Made by a program: the position numbers and the translations under genes. Below are positions 55,301 through 64,000 of a stretch of 64,000 nt of DNA, piece after piece (position 1 is the first letter of the stretch; each line of letters starts with the position of its first letter). The DNA is from Allomyces macrogynus ATCC 38327 (Eukaryota; Blastocladiomycota; Blastocladiomycetes; Blastocladiales; Blastocladiaceae): assembly GCA_000151295.1 (NCBI GenBank), contig GG745364.1, positions 127,357 to 191,356 of the forward strand. The letters are read 5' to 3'. Below the pieces are notes generated by a model. The model saw only the letters and a program-made list of their open reading frames with translations. It was not told the origin of the DNA and made no database searches.

Positions 55301-56326
55301 GCGCTCCTTCTCGACCCGCGCACGCTCCTTGGCCTCTTCGCGCTCCCGAATCTTCTGCTGCTTTTCCTGCTCCTTGCGCATCCGCTCCTCCTCGCGCGCG
55401 AGTTCTTTCGCGAGCCGCTCTTCTTCCTTGGCACGCTCCTTGGCCAGCTTCTCCTCTTCCTTCTTTTGCCGCTGCAGTTCCTTGTCGACCGCCGTCGACG
55501 TGGCGGATTTGCGCGACGCGGGTGTCGCGCGCGGGGTGGACGATGCTGACGGCTTGCTCGCGCGCGGGGTCGCGGCGGTAGAAGTGGTGGTACGCTGGGT
55601 TGCGGGGAGAGGTGCGGTGGTGGCGGTGGGTGCGACTGGCCGTTGAGGTAGGGACGCGGCGTGCGCGAGGACCGCGATCAGGTGCGGTGCCGTGTCGGTC
55701 GTCGTGGGGAGCTGCGCATCAATCAAGACCGTCTGTGCGCCACGAAAGGGATCAGTTTGAGAAATCGAATTGGGGGAAATGATGGGGAAATGACGCACCG
55801 ATGACTTGCCCGACGTGCTCGCCGTGACCCGGACACCCGTGCCGGCCTTCTCCACCCGAAACTGCACGGCCGCGGCGGGTCCCGGCGTCGTTGGATGCAG
55901 GTGCAGGTGCGACTGCACGTCGCCGAGAAACTCGTCGATGGTTGAGAATTCCGGCCGGTGCTTGAGGACTTCAGCGCGGGATACTGGTCTCAGGTGCAAA
56001 TGCACCGATCAGCTCTCTGTTCGTCGGAATCGCTCATAGTGCCCAGACCGAGCCGTACGTTCACATGCATACCACGCGCTCCCGTCCGTGACGACCAGCT
56101 CCAAACGCGGAACTTTAAGCTCGCTGTCGTCGTCGTCGTCACCGTCGAGCACGACCACATCCACGTCCATGGCCTCAGCGTCCTTGGTGCTGGTCTGTGC
56201 TGGCGGCGGTGACTCGATCCAGGTCATGAACAAAAAGCACGGGAGCGCAATCTCGGCGCTGGAGCGCAGGTCGACGAGTCGCGACGTGCACGCTGGTGCG
56301 CCGGTTGGCGGCTTGGTCGTCGCCAT
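52307..56326 (-). CDS. chromatin assembly factor 1 large subunit (p150/Cac1-like) with C-terminal extension
   Basis: Eight exons: 56326..56059, 55983..55799, 55732..55271, 55197..54474, 54408..54210, 54139..54055, 53988..52627, 52564..52307; 1180 aa with all phases closing. Order: short N-terminal part; KER region, a long charged helix ('KEEEKLAKERAKEEERLAKE'); 'LLKFHEDRRPAFWGTWSK', the hallmark of p150; acidic ED segment ('DYEYDSEAEWDDEDVDGEE'); 'FPEEHMVKFVKVVHQNTNG' and the winged-helix end 'QLEARLKQIAVKEKRHQST' joined to 'FYVRDEVLAEHGL'. CAF-1 deposits H3-H4 behind replication forks. Odd: the protein continues about 540 residues past the winged helix, with a second acidic tract and a helical C-terminal domain ('IATHKRLVPEVFTRVFASND', 'AMLNYAATLLAQLAKHRL'). 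Confidence 0.85.
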
Positions 56327-57127
56327 GGTGGTTGGTGGTCGGTGCGGGGATCAGGCTGGGTCGCGCTTGTCGAATCAGCAGGTGGAGGCGTCGTGCTCGG
56401 GTTCCACCGTCGAGTGCGGATGGTCGGATCGCTGTCGAGCGCGCACGCCGTTGTCGCGCGGCTCGTCGTCGTGGATGAGGAGAGCCGACGCCGTTCAGCT
56501 GTGCTCTGGTCCAACGGCCCGTGCGGTGGAGCGGCGTGGCGTGACTTGTCGTGACCGCGTCGGCGCTCCGGCCAGCACACGTTGGTGACTCGTTTCTTGT
56601 CGGAGTCGCGTGCGTGCCGGGCGTTGGCGGCGTCAGCTGCCCACACCCAACTGTCGAGCACACGCACAAAATAAACATTTCGGACCTGATCCCCCTCGCT
56701 GGCGGGTGGACTGTGTCGACAAAGCGCTATCGCATCAGAGAATCACGGCAGGCAAGGCGCAGAGGCAGAAACAGCCCTTGGATTCCAAGACGGCAGGATA
56801 TGAATCAACGGAAATGACGAGGCAACCCCAAAAGCACAATCCCAAGAACGAACAAAACTAGACCCGAAATACAAAACGCTGGACCGATCAACCGACCGGC
56901 CTGGCTCGCGCCCCTCCGCGAGCACATCACACATCCCGAAACAGGCGCGCAAACGGGGCCACGACACACGGCGCCCCCTCGACCCCGCCGCCCACATCCC
57001 CCGGCGCGATCCCTTCATCCAAGTGCTCATGCACGTGGTCCGGCACCATGGGCGCGACATAGACGGTCCCGGACGGCACGACCATGACCGACCCCATCGA
57101 CCCACTGGCAAACTCCTGGTCGGCGAG
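56327..57127. other. intergenic (CAF-1 upstream, pyruvate kinase downstream)
   Basis: 801 bp between the CAF-1 start and the pyruvate kinase stop, both minus strand. No gene seen; expected to hold the CAF-1 promoter. Confidence 0.4.
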
Positions 57128-58980
57128 TCACGCGTCATAGTTGGCCGGGTCCGGCAAGTCCTGGAGAGACCCGGTATCCAAGATCCGCATCGTGTTGGTC
57201 TTGCCCGACCCGCCCTGCCACCCTTGGATTGCAATCACCTTGCACTTGGCCGGGATCAGGCCCATTTCAATCGACTGTTCGACCGCCCACCGAATGCGTG
57301 TGTCGACGTTCGATTGCCACGCAGCAATGTTGCCGGAGGTGACGCGCGGCACGTCAGCGACGACCATCGGGTAACACCCGCGGTACAAGTGAATCGCGCG
57401 TGCGGCACGCTCCGACCGGGTCACGGCAATGATCGGCACTTGCGGCCGGTACTTGGACAACAGCCGCGCCGAGTTGCCCGACGTCGTGAGCACGAAAATG
57501 GCCGCGATCCCAAGCTCCTGGGTCGACATGACCGCAGCACACGCGACGGACTCGGTCGTCGAGACGGGTTTCTTGGTGAGCGTGCGCACTTCCAGGAACA
57601 GCGGCGGGTGGCACACGACCGACTCGGCCTCACGACAGACGCGGTGCATCATTTCCACCGACTCGATCGGGTAACTGCCCTTGGCCGTCTCGCCCGAGAG
57701 CATAACACAATCGGCCCCATCGAGCACGGCGTTGGCCACGTCCGAGACTTCGGCGCGCGTCGGGCGCGGGTTATAGGTCATCGACTCGAGCATCTGCGTC
57801 GCGCAAATCGCGGGCTTGCCGACGACATTGCACTTGGCAATCATCATTTTTTGCGCGACAAAGACCTTTTCGAGCGGGATCTCCATGCCCAAGTCGCCGC
57901 GCGCCACCATGACGCCGTCGGTCTCGGCGAGAATCTCGTCAAAGTTGCGCACGCCCTGCAAGTTCTCGATCTTGGAAATGATCTTGATGTGCTTGCCATC
58001 CTCGCCCAAGACGCGGCGAATCTCGCGCACGTCCTCGGCCCGGCGCACAAACGAGGCAAAGACCATATCGAGGTCCTGCTCGACCGCGAAACGCAGATCC
58101 TTTTTGTCCTTTTCCGAGACAGCTGGCAAGTCGACATCGGTGCCCGGCAAGTTCACGTTCTTGCGCGACGTCAGTGTATGCGTGTTAAGTGCCTTGGCCT
58201 TGAGCGAATGCGCGTCGATAATCTCGACCACCTCGAACGTGATGTTGCCGTCCTCGACGAAAATGTGCCGTCCGACCACGAGCGACTTGGTCAGCGACGG
58301 GTAGTCGACGTAGAGCGTCGACTCGTTGACATTCTCGGCAAACTCGGGGTTATTGGTGATCGTGATCACTTGGTCCGTCTTGTAGGTGACTTTGCCGCCG
58401 TCCTTGACGTTGCCCGTGCGGATCTCAGGGCCCTTCGTGTCTACATTCATTGTTGTCAACGCGTCAGACCGCGAATTTCCCGAACCACCTCCAAAGTTCT
58501 CTGGCGTGCGTCGACGCGAAACACGTACCGAGCGCAATCGCACACGGCCGCCCCGGCAGCGTCTTGAACGAATCGCGCGCGTTCTGAATCACCGACGCGT
58601 GGTACTCGTAGGATCCGTGCGAGAAGTTGAGCCGCACAATGTTCATGCCGGCCTTGCGCAGCTTGCACATGGCCTCGACCGAGTTGACGCCCGGGCCGAT
58701 CGTGCAGACAATCGACGTCTTGCGCACGCCCACGGGTCCTTGGCAATGTTCTGTCAAACGAAAGGGTCGCGTCAGATCGCGCGTTTCGGGGGGGGGGGGG
58801 GGGGAAGGCGCGTCGGATCAGGACTGCCAACAGATCGGGCAGGCGAAATCGCGTCGGATCCCACGCGTCTGTGCGTTGGACGTGATCGTGGTCGGTGCTC
58901 GCTCGCTTCGCGCAAAGCGTGGAACGTACCATGGCGGAAACCCACTCGAGCTTCGAGTGCGTGAAGATGGCAGCGTCCAT
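57128..58980 (-). CDS. pyruvate kinase
   Basis: Three exons: 58980..58930, 58750..58529, 58440..57128; 528 aa once one base is restored. Start '[17 protein letters not shown]'. Exon 2 opens NIAKDP, then shifts frame to '[14 protein letters not shown]' (one base missing in the CCC at 58734-58736), continuing '[15 protein letters not shown]'. The splice restores '[14 protein letters not shown]'. Active-site and metal motifs: '[11 protein letters not shown]', '[13 protein letters not shown]', '[13 protein letters not shown]', '[20 protein letters not shown]', 'SGETAKG'. The effector-domain end '[14 protein letters not shown]' is present. Glycolytic PEP plus ADP to pyruvate plus ATP, cytosolic. 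The frame break in such an essential gene is almost certainly a sequencing error. Confidence 0.93.
58788..58804. repeat. poly-G run (17) in pyruvate kinase intron 1
   Basis: Poly-C on the transcribed sense strand. It lies inside the 179-bp first intron (58929-58751), which is longer than most introns here. Confidence 0.95.
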
Positions 58981-59034
58981 GGTGGTGGTGGTGGTGGTGG
59001 TGGTGGTGGTGGTGGTGGTGGCGGCGGCGGCGGC
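58981..59034. repeat. (GGT)n(GGC)n microsatellite abutting the pyruvate kinase start codon
   Basis: About 13 GGT units followed by about 5 GGC units. On the sense (minus) strand it reads (GCC)n(ACC)n directly into ATG. It is in frame with the ATG and open upstream, so it is either 5' UTR or an Ala/Thr-rich N-terminal extension. Confidence 0.92.
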
Positions 59035-59678
59035 AGGGATGATGCGTGGGGTGGTCGCGGCGTGTTGATCAGCACGGTGGTCGGTCGCGAAGCTGGTCGC
59101 GTCGGAGTCGTCGTCCAAGTCGCTGCTGCAGGGCCTGGAGAGGAAGAGTACCGTTGCGGGGAGCGCGCCGTCTTTATACATTTGGCGCTCTGAAGCGTGT
59201 GCCGTTAGTTGGTGTGAAGTGGGAGACGCCGAGGACGGAGGACGATCAGGCACGGGGCCGGCGCGCACGACGTGCGGGGGTGGGGCAGTGGTGCTCGAGG
59301 GCCCAAAGGCAAACGTGTTGTTCGCCGCGGGCAATCCGGTCGTTTATCGTCGCGCATAAACGATGACTGGCTGGTGACTGCCCCCAGATTCGACGACGAT
59401 GAGAGACCAATCGCGGCCAACAAGCCATGTCCAACGTGGCGGTTGGACCCGTTCCATGAAGAAGTTGAAGCAGCGCGTGGGTGGTGGCCGATGGAACCAG
59501 CCAGTCGAGCACGAGAGTACCCCGGGCACGCGGAGCACACAGTCGTTCTCTCTCTCTCGTTGGACTGACCGGACCTGTCCGCGCGCGAGCGGGAAATAGC
59601 GACGCGGATAACGACCACGTCCAGTCAAAATTGCACTAAAATTGCACCCTACATCGACGCGATCACCACCCCACGCTC
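59035..59678. other. intergenic, pyruvate kinase 5' flank
   Basis: Pyruvate kinase promoter region and the 3' flank of the isomerase gene; no other gene seen. Confidence 0.4.
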
Positions 59679-60428
59679 TTACTTGGCCGCCGCCGCAATG
59701 GCCGGAGGGCAATCCGGCTGCGCCTCGGGCGCCGACTGGACAAACGCGTCCAACTTTTGCAAGTTTTCCACGACGCGCACAATGCTCGGGAACTGGGTCA
59801 TATCCACACCAAACCGGCCGGCATTGTAGACCTGCGGGAAGAGGCACACGTCGGCGAGCGTCACGCTGTCGCCGTAGCAGTACTTGCCGCCACGTTTCGC
59901 GATCGCGGCCTCGACCGCAACAAACCCGAGAGTCGTCCAGTGGCGGCCCCACGCGAGCTTCTGCTCGGCCTCGGTCGAATAGTACTGCTGCACGCGCAGG
60001 TTACCGAACGGCTGAATGTCGCAGGCAATGGCGTTGACGAGGGCGCGCACGTGCGCGCGGCCCGCGGCGTCGGCGGGGAGGAGCGGGTGCTGCGGGCGCG
60101 TTTCCTCGAGGTCTATCGAGATGAACAGTTCAAGGTCAGAGTGGCGATTTTGGCAGCGCGTGCGGGATCAATGGAGGTCCAGACATTCGAGAATCGCCAC
60201 CGACTGCGTCAGCACATTGCCGTCAATCTCGAGCGTTGGCAGCAGCTTGCCCGGGTTCGTGGCCGCGTACTGGTCGCTCTTTTGCTCGCCCTTGAGCAGG
60301 TTCACGTAGGACGGCGTGTAGTCGATCTGCTTGTGATTAAGCGCAATGCGCACGCGCCACGAGCACGAGGAGCGGAAGTAGGTGTGCAAGACGGGCTTGT
60401 CGCTGGCGGTGGGCGCGTTGCTGGCCAT
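59679..60428 (-). CDS. maleylacetoacetate isomerase (zeta-class GST)
   Basis: Two exons, 60428..60185 and 60112..59679; 225 aa, the usual family length. The zeta-class active-site motif 'SSCSWRVRIALN' is at residues 20-31. Then 'YTPSYVNLLKGEQKSDQY', 'NPGKLLPTLEIDG', 'LTQSVAILEYLEETRP' (across the splice), and the helical half with 'CDIQPFGNLRVQQYY', 'YCYGDSVTLADVCLFPQVY'. It isomerises maleylacetoacetate to fumarylacetoacetate using glutathione (tyrosine catabolism). Divergent from the DnaJ gene. Confidence 0.93.
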
Positions 60429-60934
60429 CTTGGGGTTGCTGGTCGTGGCGGTCCGGGCGCTGGGCGTGCTGCGCGAGCTGGATTTATGGAGAGGGGCGCG
60501 GCTGGCCGCTGGTCAGCAGCAACAAGGGTCGAATCAAGGTCCGACAAGGGCCCGACAAGGGTCCGACCAGGGCCTGGCGGGTGGGGCGGTGCCGCTTCGA
60601 CGCGTGCGGTGGATCTCCCTTGCGGTTGGGGCGGTCGAACACGTGGACGATCTGCCACACTCATCCCCGTCACAGTGCTCACGTGTGTGCGATTTGTCTG
60701 ACACATGCACGGTCTGTTGCCTGCCACGGTGGCCCACCGCGTTCAACCGCACGCCGCCAACGTTGGCCAACGACACACCACCGCCATCGCCACCACTGCC
60801 ACGAACAGCACCTTCAACCCCACGCCGCCGCGCCGCACCCGCTCGCGCCGAACCACGACTTGCCGCACACGCTGCGCCGCCCGCGCGCCTACCTCCCCGT
60901 TGATCGTTCCCGTCACCAACCCAACCAACCTGCC
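60429..60934. promoter_or_regulatory. divergent intergenic region
   Basis: 506 bp between the isomerase and DnaJ start codons; contains short CCGACAAGG-type direct repeats near 60538-60575 (three partial copies). Promoters expected. Confidence 0.45.
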
Positions 60935-62332
60935 ATGGTCGTCAACCGCGACGAGGCCCTGAAGTGCCTCGGCATCGCTCGTTCCGCCCTCGCCGACGGC
61001 AACTACGCGCGCGCCGAGCGATTCGCGCGCAAGTCGCTCGCCCTGCACGAAATGCCCGACGCGACCGCGCTTCTTGCCGAGATTCAGGCCGCAGCCTCGG
61101 CCGCACCATCACCGACCGACGCCGAGGGCATGCGGCAAAGGAAACCTGCCGCGTCCGCATCCGAGCCATCACCAAGCTCGAGCGCATCGGCGAGCCGGTC
61201 AGCGTCGGCTGCCGACGTGAACAGCGGCAGTTCCGAGCGGCAAGCGACGCCCGAGCAGATTGCCGCCGTGAAAAAGGTCCAGGCGCGGCGCGCGGCGGAT
61301 TTTTACGGAGTGCTTGGGCTCGAGAAGGACGCGTCCGATGCGGATATCAAGAAGGCCTACCGCAAGGTGTGTACTGCGTGTTCGCGGGAGCGAGCCACTC
61401 GTGTGCACGAGCAGCACAACTGACCAACGCCCCTTCCGCTTCGACAGCTCGCGCTCGCACTCCACCCGGACAAGAACCCAGCACCAGGCGCCGACGAGGC
61501 GTTCAAGAAAATCTCCAAAGCGTTTTCGATCCTATCCGATTCCGATAAACGCCGCCAATTTGACCAGCTCGGGACCGACCCGGACTCGCGATCTGGTGGG
61601 GGTGGTGGAGGTGGCGGGCCCGGCATGCACCCGTTCTTCACGCAGCGCGGTGGACGCGGCGGGCATTCGTTCGAGGCCGAGATTGACCCGGAGGAGCTGT
61701 TCCGCGCCTTTTTCGGAGGATCAGGTGCGCTCGACCTTGCTGCCACGGGTATGCGGTGGCCCATTCGACTGACCATGGCTTTGACACCACTAGGATTCGG
61801 GTTCGCGCAACCAGGCGGGCAACAACACTTTTTCTACGGCGACCTTGGGGGGCGGCGGCGCGCGCAACAGCAACAACAGTCCCGAGCACGCGGGTCGCCA
61901 CAGGGCAATCCGGCCACGGGTCTGTCGCTGCTCCAATTCGCGCCGATCATTATGATCATTCTTTTCACGCTCGTCAACGTCTTCTTTGCGCCGCCCGACA
62001 TGCCCGACTACTCGTTCACGCCGTCGCGGCACTTTTCGCACCAGCACGCGACGCCACGGCACAAGGTGGATTTCTACGTGCATGGCCCAAGCTACGACGC
62101 GTTCAAGCAACACCATGCCAAGTACGTGCCGCAGTTTTACGAAGGCGTCGAAGCGACGTATGTGAACCGGTTGGGCAATTCTTGCACGCGCGAGCGGCAG
62201 GCTCGCGACCAGGCGGTGCGCCGGGCCTATGGGTGGGGGTTTGGGCAGCCGGATAAGCAGCAAATTCAGCGCGCGCGGAATTTGCCGACGCCGTCGTGCG
62301 ACCGGTTGCGCGAGATGGGGTTGTACAAGTAA
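60935..62332 (+). CDS. DNAJB12/14-type ER membrane J-protein
   Basis: Three exons, 60935..61366, 61448..61724, 61794..62332; 415 aa. The N-terminus ('NRDEALKCLGIARSALADGN') is the helical repeat typical of DNAJB12/14. The J domain starts 'DFYGVLGLEKDASDADIKKA', and the splice gives 'YRKLALALHPDKNPAPGADE' with the HPD motif. A Gly-rich stretch, one TM ('LLQFAPIIMIILFTLVNVFF') and a C-terminal DUF1977-like region ('YEGVEATYVNRLGNSCTRER') follow. It is an ER-anchored Hsp70 co-chaperone in quality control (Hlj1-like in yeast). Confidence 0.92.
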
Positions 62333-62956
62333 GGACGAAGTGGAGCGGAATAGACTTTTGGCATCTTAGTCGCTGGTCGGGGTTGCGTGCGCGAGCGTGG
62401 CCAGGTGGACCATGACATAGGTGATGGATGGTGTGGTCGCCGTGATGGCGAGCGCGGTGGTCGTTCTCGGCTGCTCGCACGGTTGCTGTCGCAGCCGTGT
62501 TCATCGCCTTGTGTTGGTGTGCTGGATGTCAGGATTGACAAGCGAGAATGATAAGCGATTGACGTCAAAAGGCATGCATAGTGGTTTCTTCGCGATTTTT
62601 TCCCTTGTTCGTTTGTGGCGCAAAGGGATTGCCCGGTGGGCGTTGCTGCGCTGCCTCTTTTTGCCGGCCGGCGCCGAGCCATGCCGACGCCAACGCCAAC
62701 GACTGTCGTCAGCTCTCGCTCGACCTCCCTGCTCTCTCCAACAGCAGCACCAACACCATCCCCGCGCACCTGCCCAGCGTCGCCAAGACTCTCCACCCAG
62801 GACCAGCGCGGACTTGGACCGATAGTGCTGCAGCACCGTCCAGCAACAGTGAATCCTCGCGAGCCAAGTGCAAGTTCCGACCACGACTGCCGCTGGCGGC
62901 TGTCAAGCGCCTCGACCCTCCATTAACATCCTCTCCGCGCGCGCGACCACGCATAC
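62333..62956. other. intergenic, nothing recognised
   Basis: Flank between the DnaJ stop and the gapped terminal ORF. Compositionally biased short ORFs only. Confidence 0.4.
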
Positions 62957-64000
62957 GATGCCGCTGTCTCTGCCGCGCCCGACGCTCGGGCGGCGCCGTT
63001 CCTCGCACCGCCGGTCCCCAAGCCCCGCAGCCACCCGTGGCGACCGCACGCCGCCGCCCGGGTCGGTCTTCGACCACGCCACGGCGCCATGGACAAGTAC
63101 TCCACCGCCGACCCCACCACCCCCACCCGTCTCCCCATTGCCCGTGACTCGCACGCACGGCCAATTCATGCGCGCGTCCTCGTCCAACTCGGCCTGGCGC
63201 GCAGCCTCGGTCCTACCACCCCCGCATCCGTCTTCCGCACCCGTCCCCCGGAATGGCGACCCAGGTCGCCGTCTTGGCCCGCCGGAAACGCAGCTCAAGC
63301 GCGCCTGGACGCNNNNNNNNNNNNNNNNNNNNNNNNNNNNNNNNNNNNNNNNNNNNNNNNNNNNNNNNNNNNNNNNNNNNNNNNNNNNNNNNNNNNNNNN
63401 NNNNNNNNNNNNNNNNNNNNNNNNNNNNNNNNNNNNNNNNNNNNNNNNNNNNNNNNNNNNNNNNNNNNNNNNNNNNNNNNNNNNNNNNNNNNNNNNNNNN
63501 NNNNNNNNNNNNNNNNNNNNNNNNNNNNNNNNNNNNNNNNNNNNNNNNNNNNNNNNNNNNNNNNNNNNNNCAACCTCGTCTCTTTGCGCCGCGCATCGAG
63601 CGTGCCAGCGCTCCCCGCGACCCCACCCTCCCCACCGGCTCCACCGCGGTCCGCAACGCCCCTCTCCGTTGCGTCGGCCCCGTCGCGGCCCGGTACACCG
63701 ACTGCGCCCTCGCGCCGTCCGCCGCTGACGATCAGGCCGGTCTCTCTCCCGCCGCCCCCCGTCACGACCCCGTGGGACGTTCCCGCCCTCCCACCGGTCC
63801 CGAATACAGCGGCCTCATCGTCGTCGTCGTTGTCGTCGCCGTGGTCGGTGCCGACCCCAACGTCGCCGCATATGGCGTCGGCGGTCGCGGATTTGTTGTT
63901 TCTGGACGTGTATTTCCAGGCGCAGGCGCGCGCCAAGGGTGACGCAGGTGGGATGCCGGTGTCGCCGATGTCGCCGCGGCCGGCGAATCCGTTTGAGGAT
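62957..64000 (+). CDS. hypothetical low-complexity protein, interrupted by gap and window end
   Basis: An ORF from ATG 62957 ('MPLSLPRPTLGRRRSSHRRS') is Ser/Pro/Arg-rich and enters the N gap at 63313. After the gap another frame reads 'VADLLFLDVYFQAQARAKGD' and 'RPANPFED' up to the window edge. Continuity across the gap cannot be judged. No family recognised. Confidence 0.35.
63313..63570. other. assembly gap (258 N)
   Basis: Run of N, non-round length (likely an estimated gap size). Confidence 0.99.

Noticed and set aside
58818..59075. Polyproline ORF (17 or so Pro) on the minus strand
   Set aside because: It is the out-of-frame reading of the ACC/GCC tract at the pyruvate kinase start and ends in a shadow of exon 1.
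1..64000. CRISPR arrays, bacterial operons, prophage or insertion sequences
   Set aside because: The window is eukaryotic with spliced genes; no regularly spaced repeats, integrases or transposase motifs were seen.

Overview
This is a GC-rich eukaryotic window with short (about 53-180 bp) GT-AG introns and closely packed genes. It most likely comes from a zoosporic, early-diverging fungus (Blastocladiomycota or chytrid grade). The fungal signal comes from an Mtc6-like glycoprotein, a Cdc24-type RhoGEF and an Rtt107/Brc1-type BRCT protein. The flagellate signal comes from an NME5 homologue ending in a DPY-30 motif (a radial-spoke/axoneme protein in other eukaryotes), together with an attractin-like protein and a BK-type potassium channel. 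Lineage is inference. Exon-intron models below were built by hand from splice signals, reading-frame phase and remembered family motifs.

Layout. 0.6-4.2 kb is gene-poor and holds fragments (a C2 domain, two UAS thioredoxin-like domains). 5.2-11.8 kb holds a divergent pair: a minus-strand hevein-like/TM/SH3 receptor and a plus-strand BK (Slo)-type channel. 12.1-17.9 kb (minus) holds a disrupted ASNSD1-like gene and an attractin-like gene. 18.5-24.3 kb (plus) holds an acid-lipase-family gene and a Cdc24-like GEF, convergent with gamma-tubulin (24.5-26.3 kb, minus). 27-31.5 kb is an accessory stretch with a decayed tandem paralogue pair and a proline-rich gene I cannot name; the latter converges on MIX23. 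32.7-38.8 kb is a tandem array of M50-type metalloprotease genes: two intact copies, one N-terminal stub and one internally deleted copy. 39-42.3 kb holds a TPR ORF and an Mtc6-like gene. 42.5-46.6 kb is a ten-exon multi-BRCT gene, divergent from NME5. 49-51.3 kb holds a hypothetical ORF, an assembly gap and a DHHC palmitoyltransferase. 52.3-56.3 kb is a CAF-1 large-subunit gene with an unusual C-terminal extension. 57.1-60.4 kb holds pyruvate kinase and maleylacetoacetate isomerase, and 60.9-62.3 kb a DNAJB12/14-type ER chaperone. The window ends in a gapped hypothetical gene.

Two genome-wide themes appear. Most splice donors read GT-N-C-G (GTACGY or GTGCGY) rather than GTRAGT. Several otherwise conserved genes, including pyruvate kinase, need a single missing base, often inside a G or C run, to read through. 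That points to homopolymer under-calls in the assembly and weakens any pseudogene call resting on one indel.
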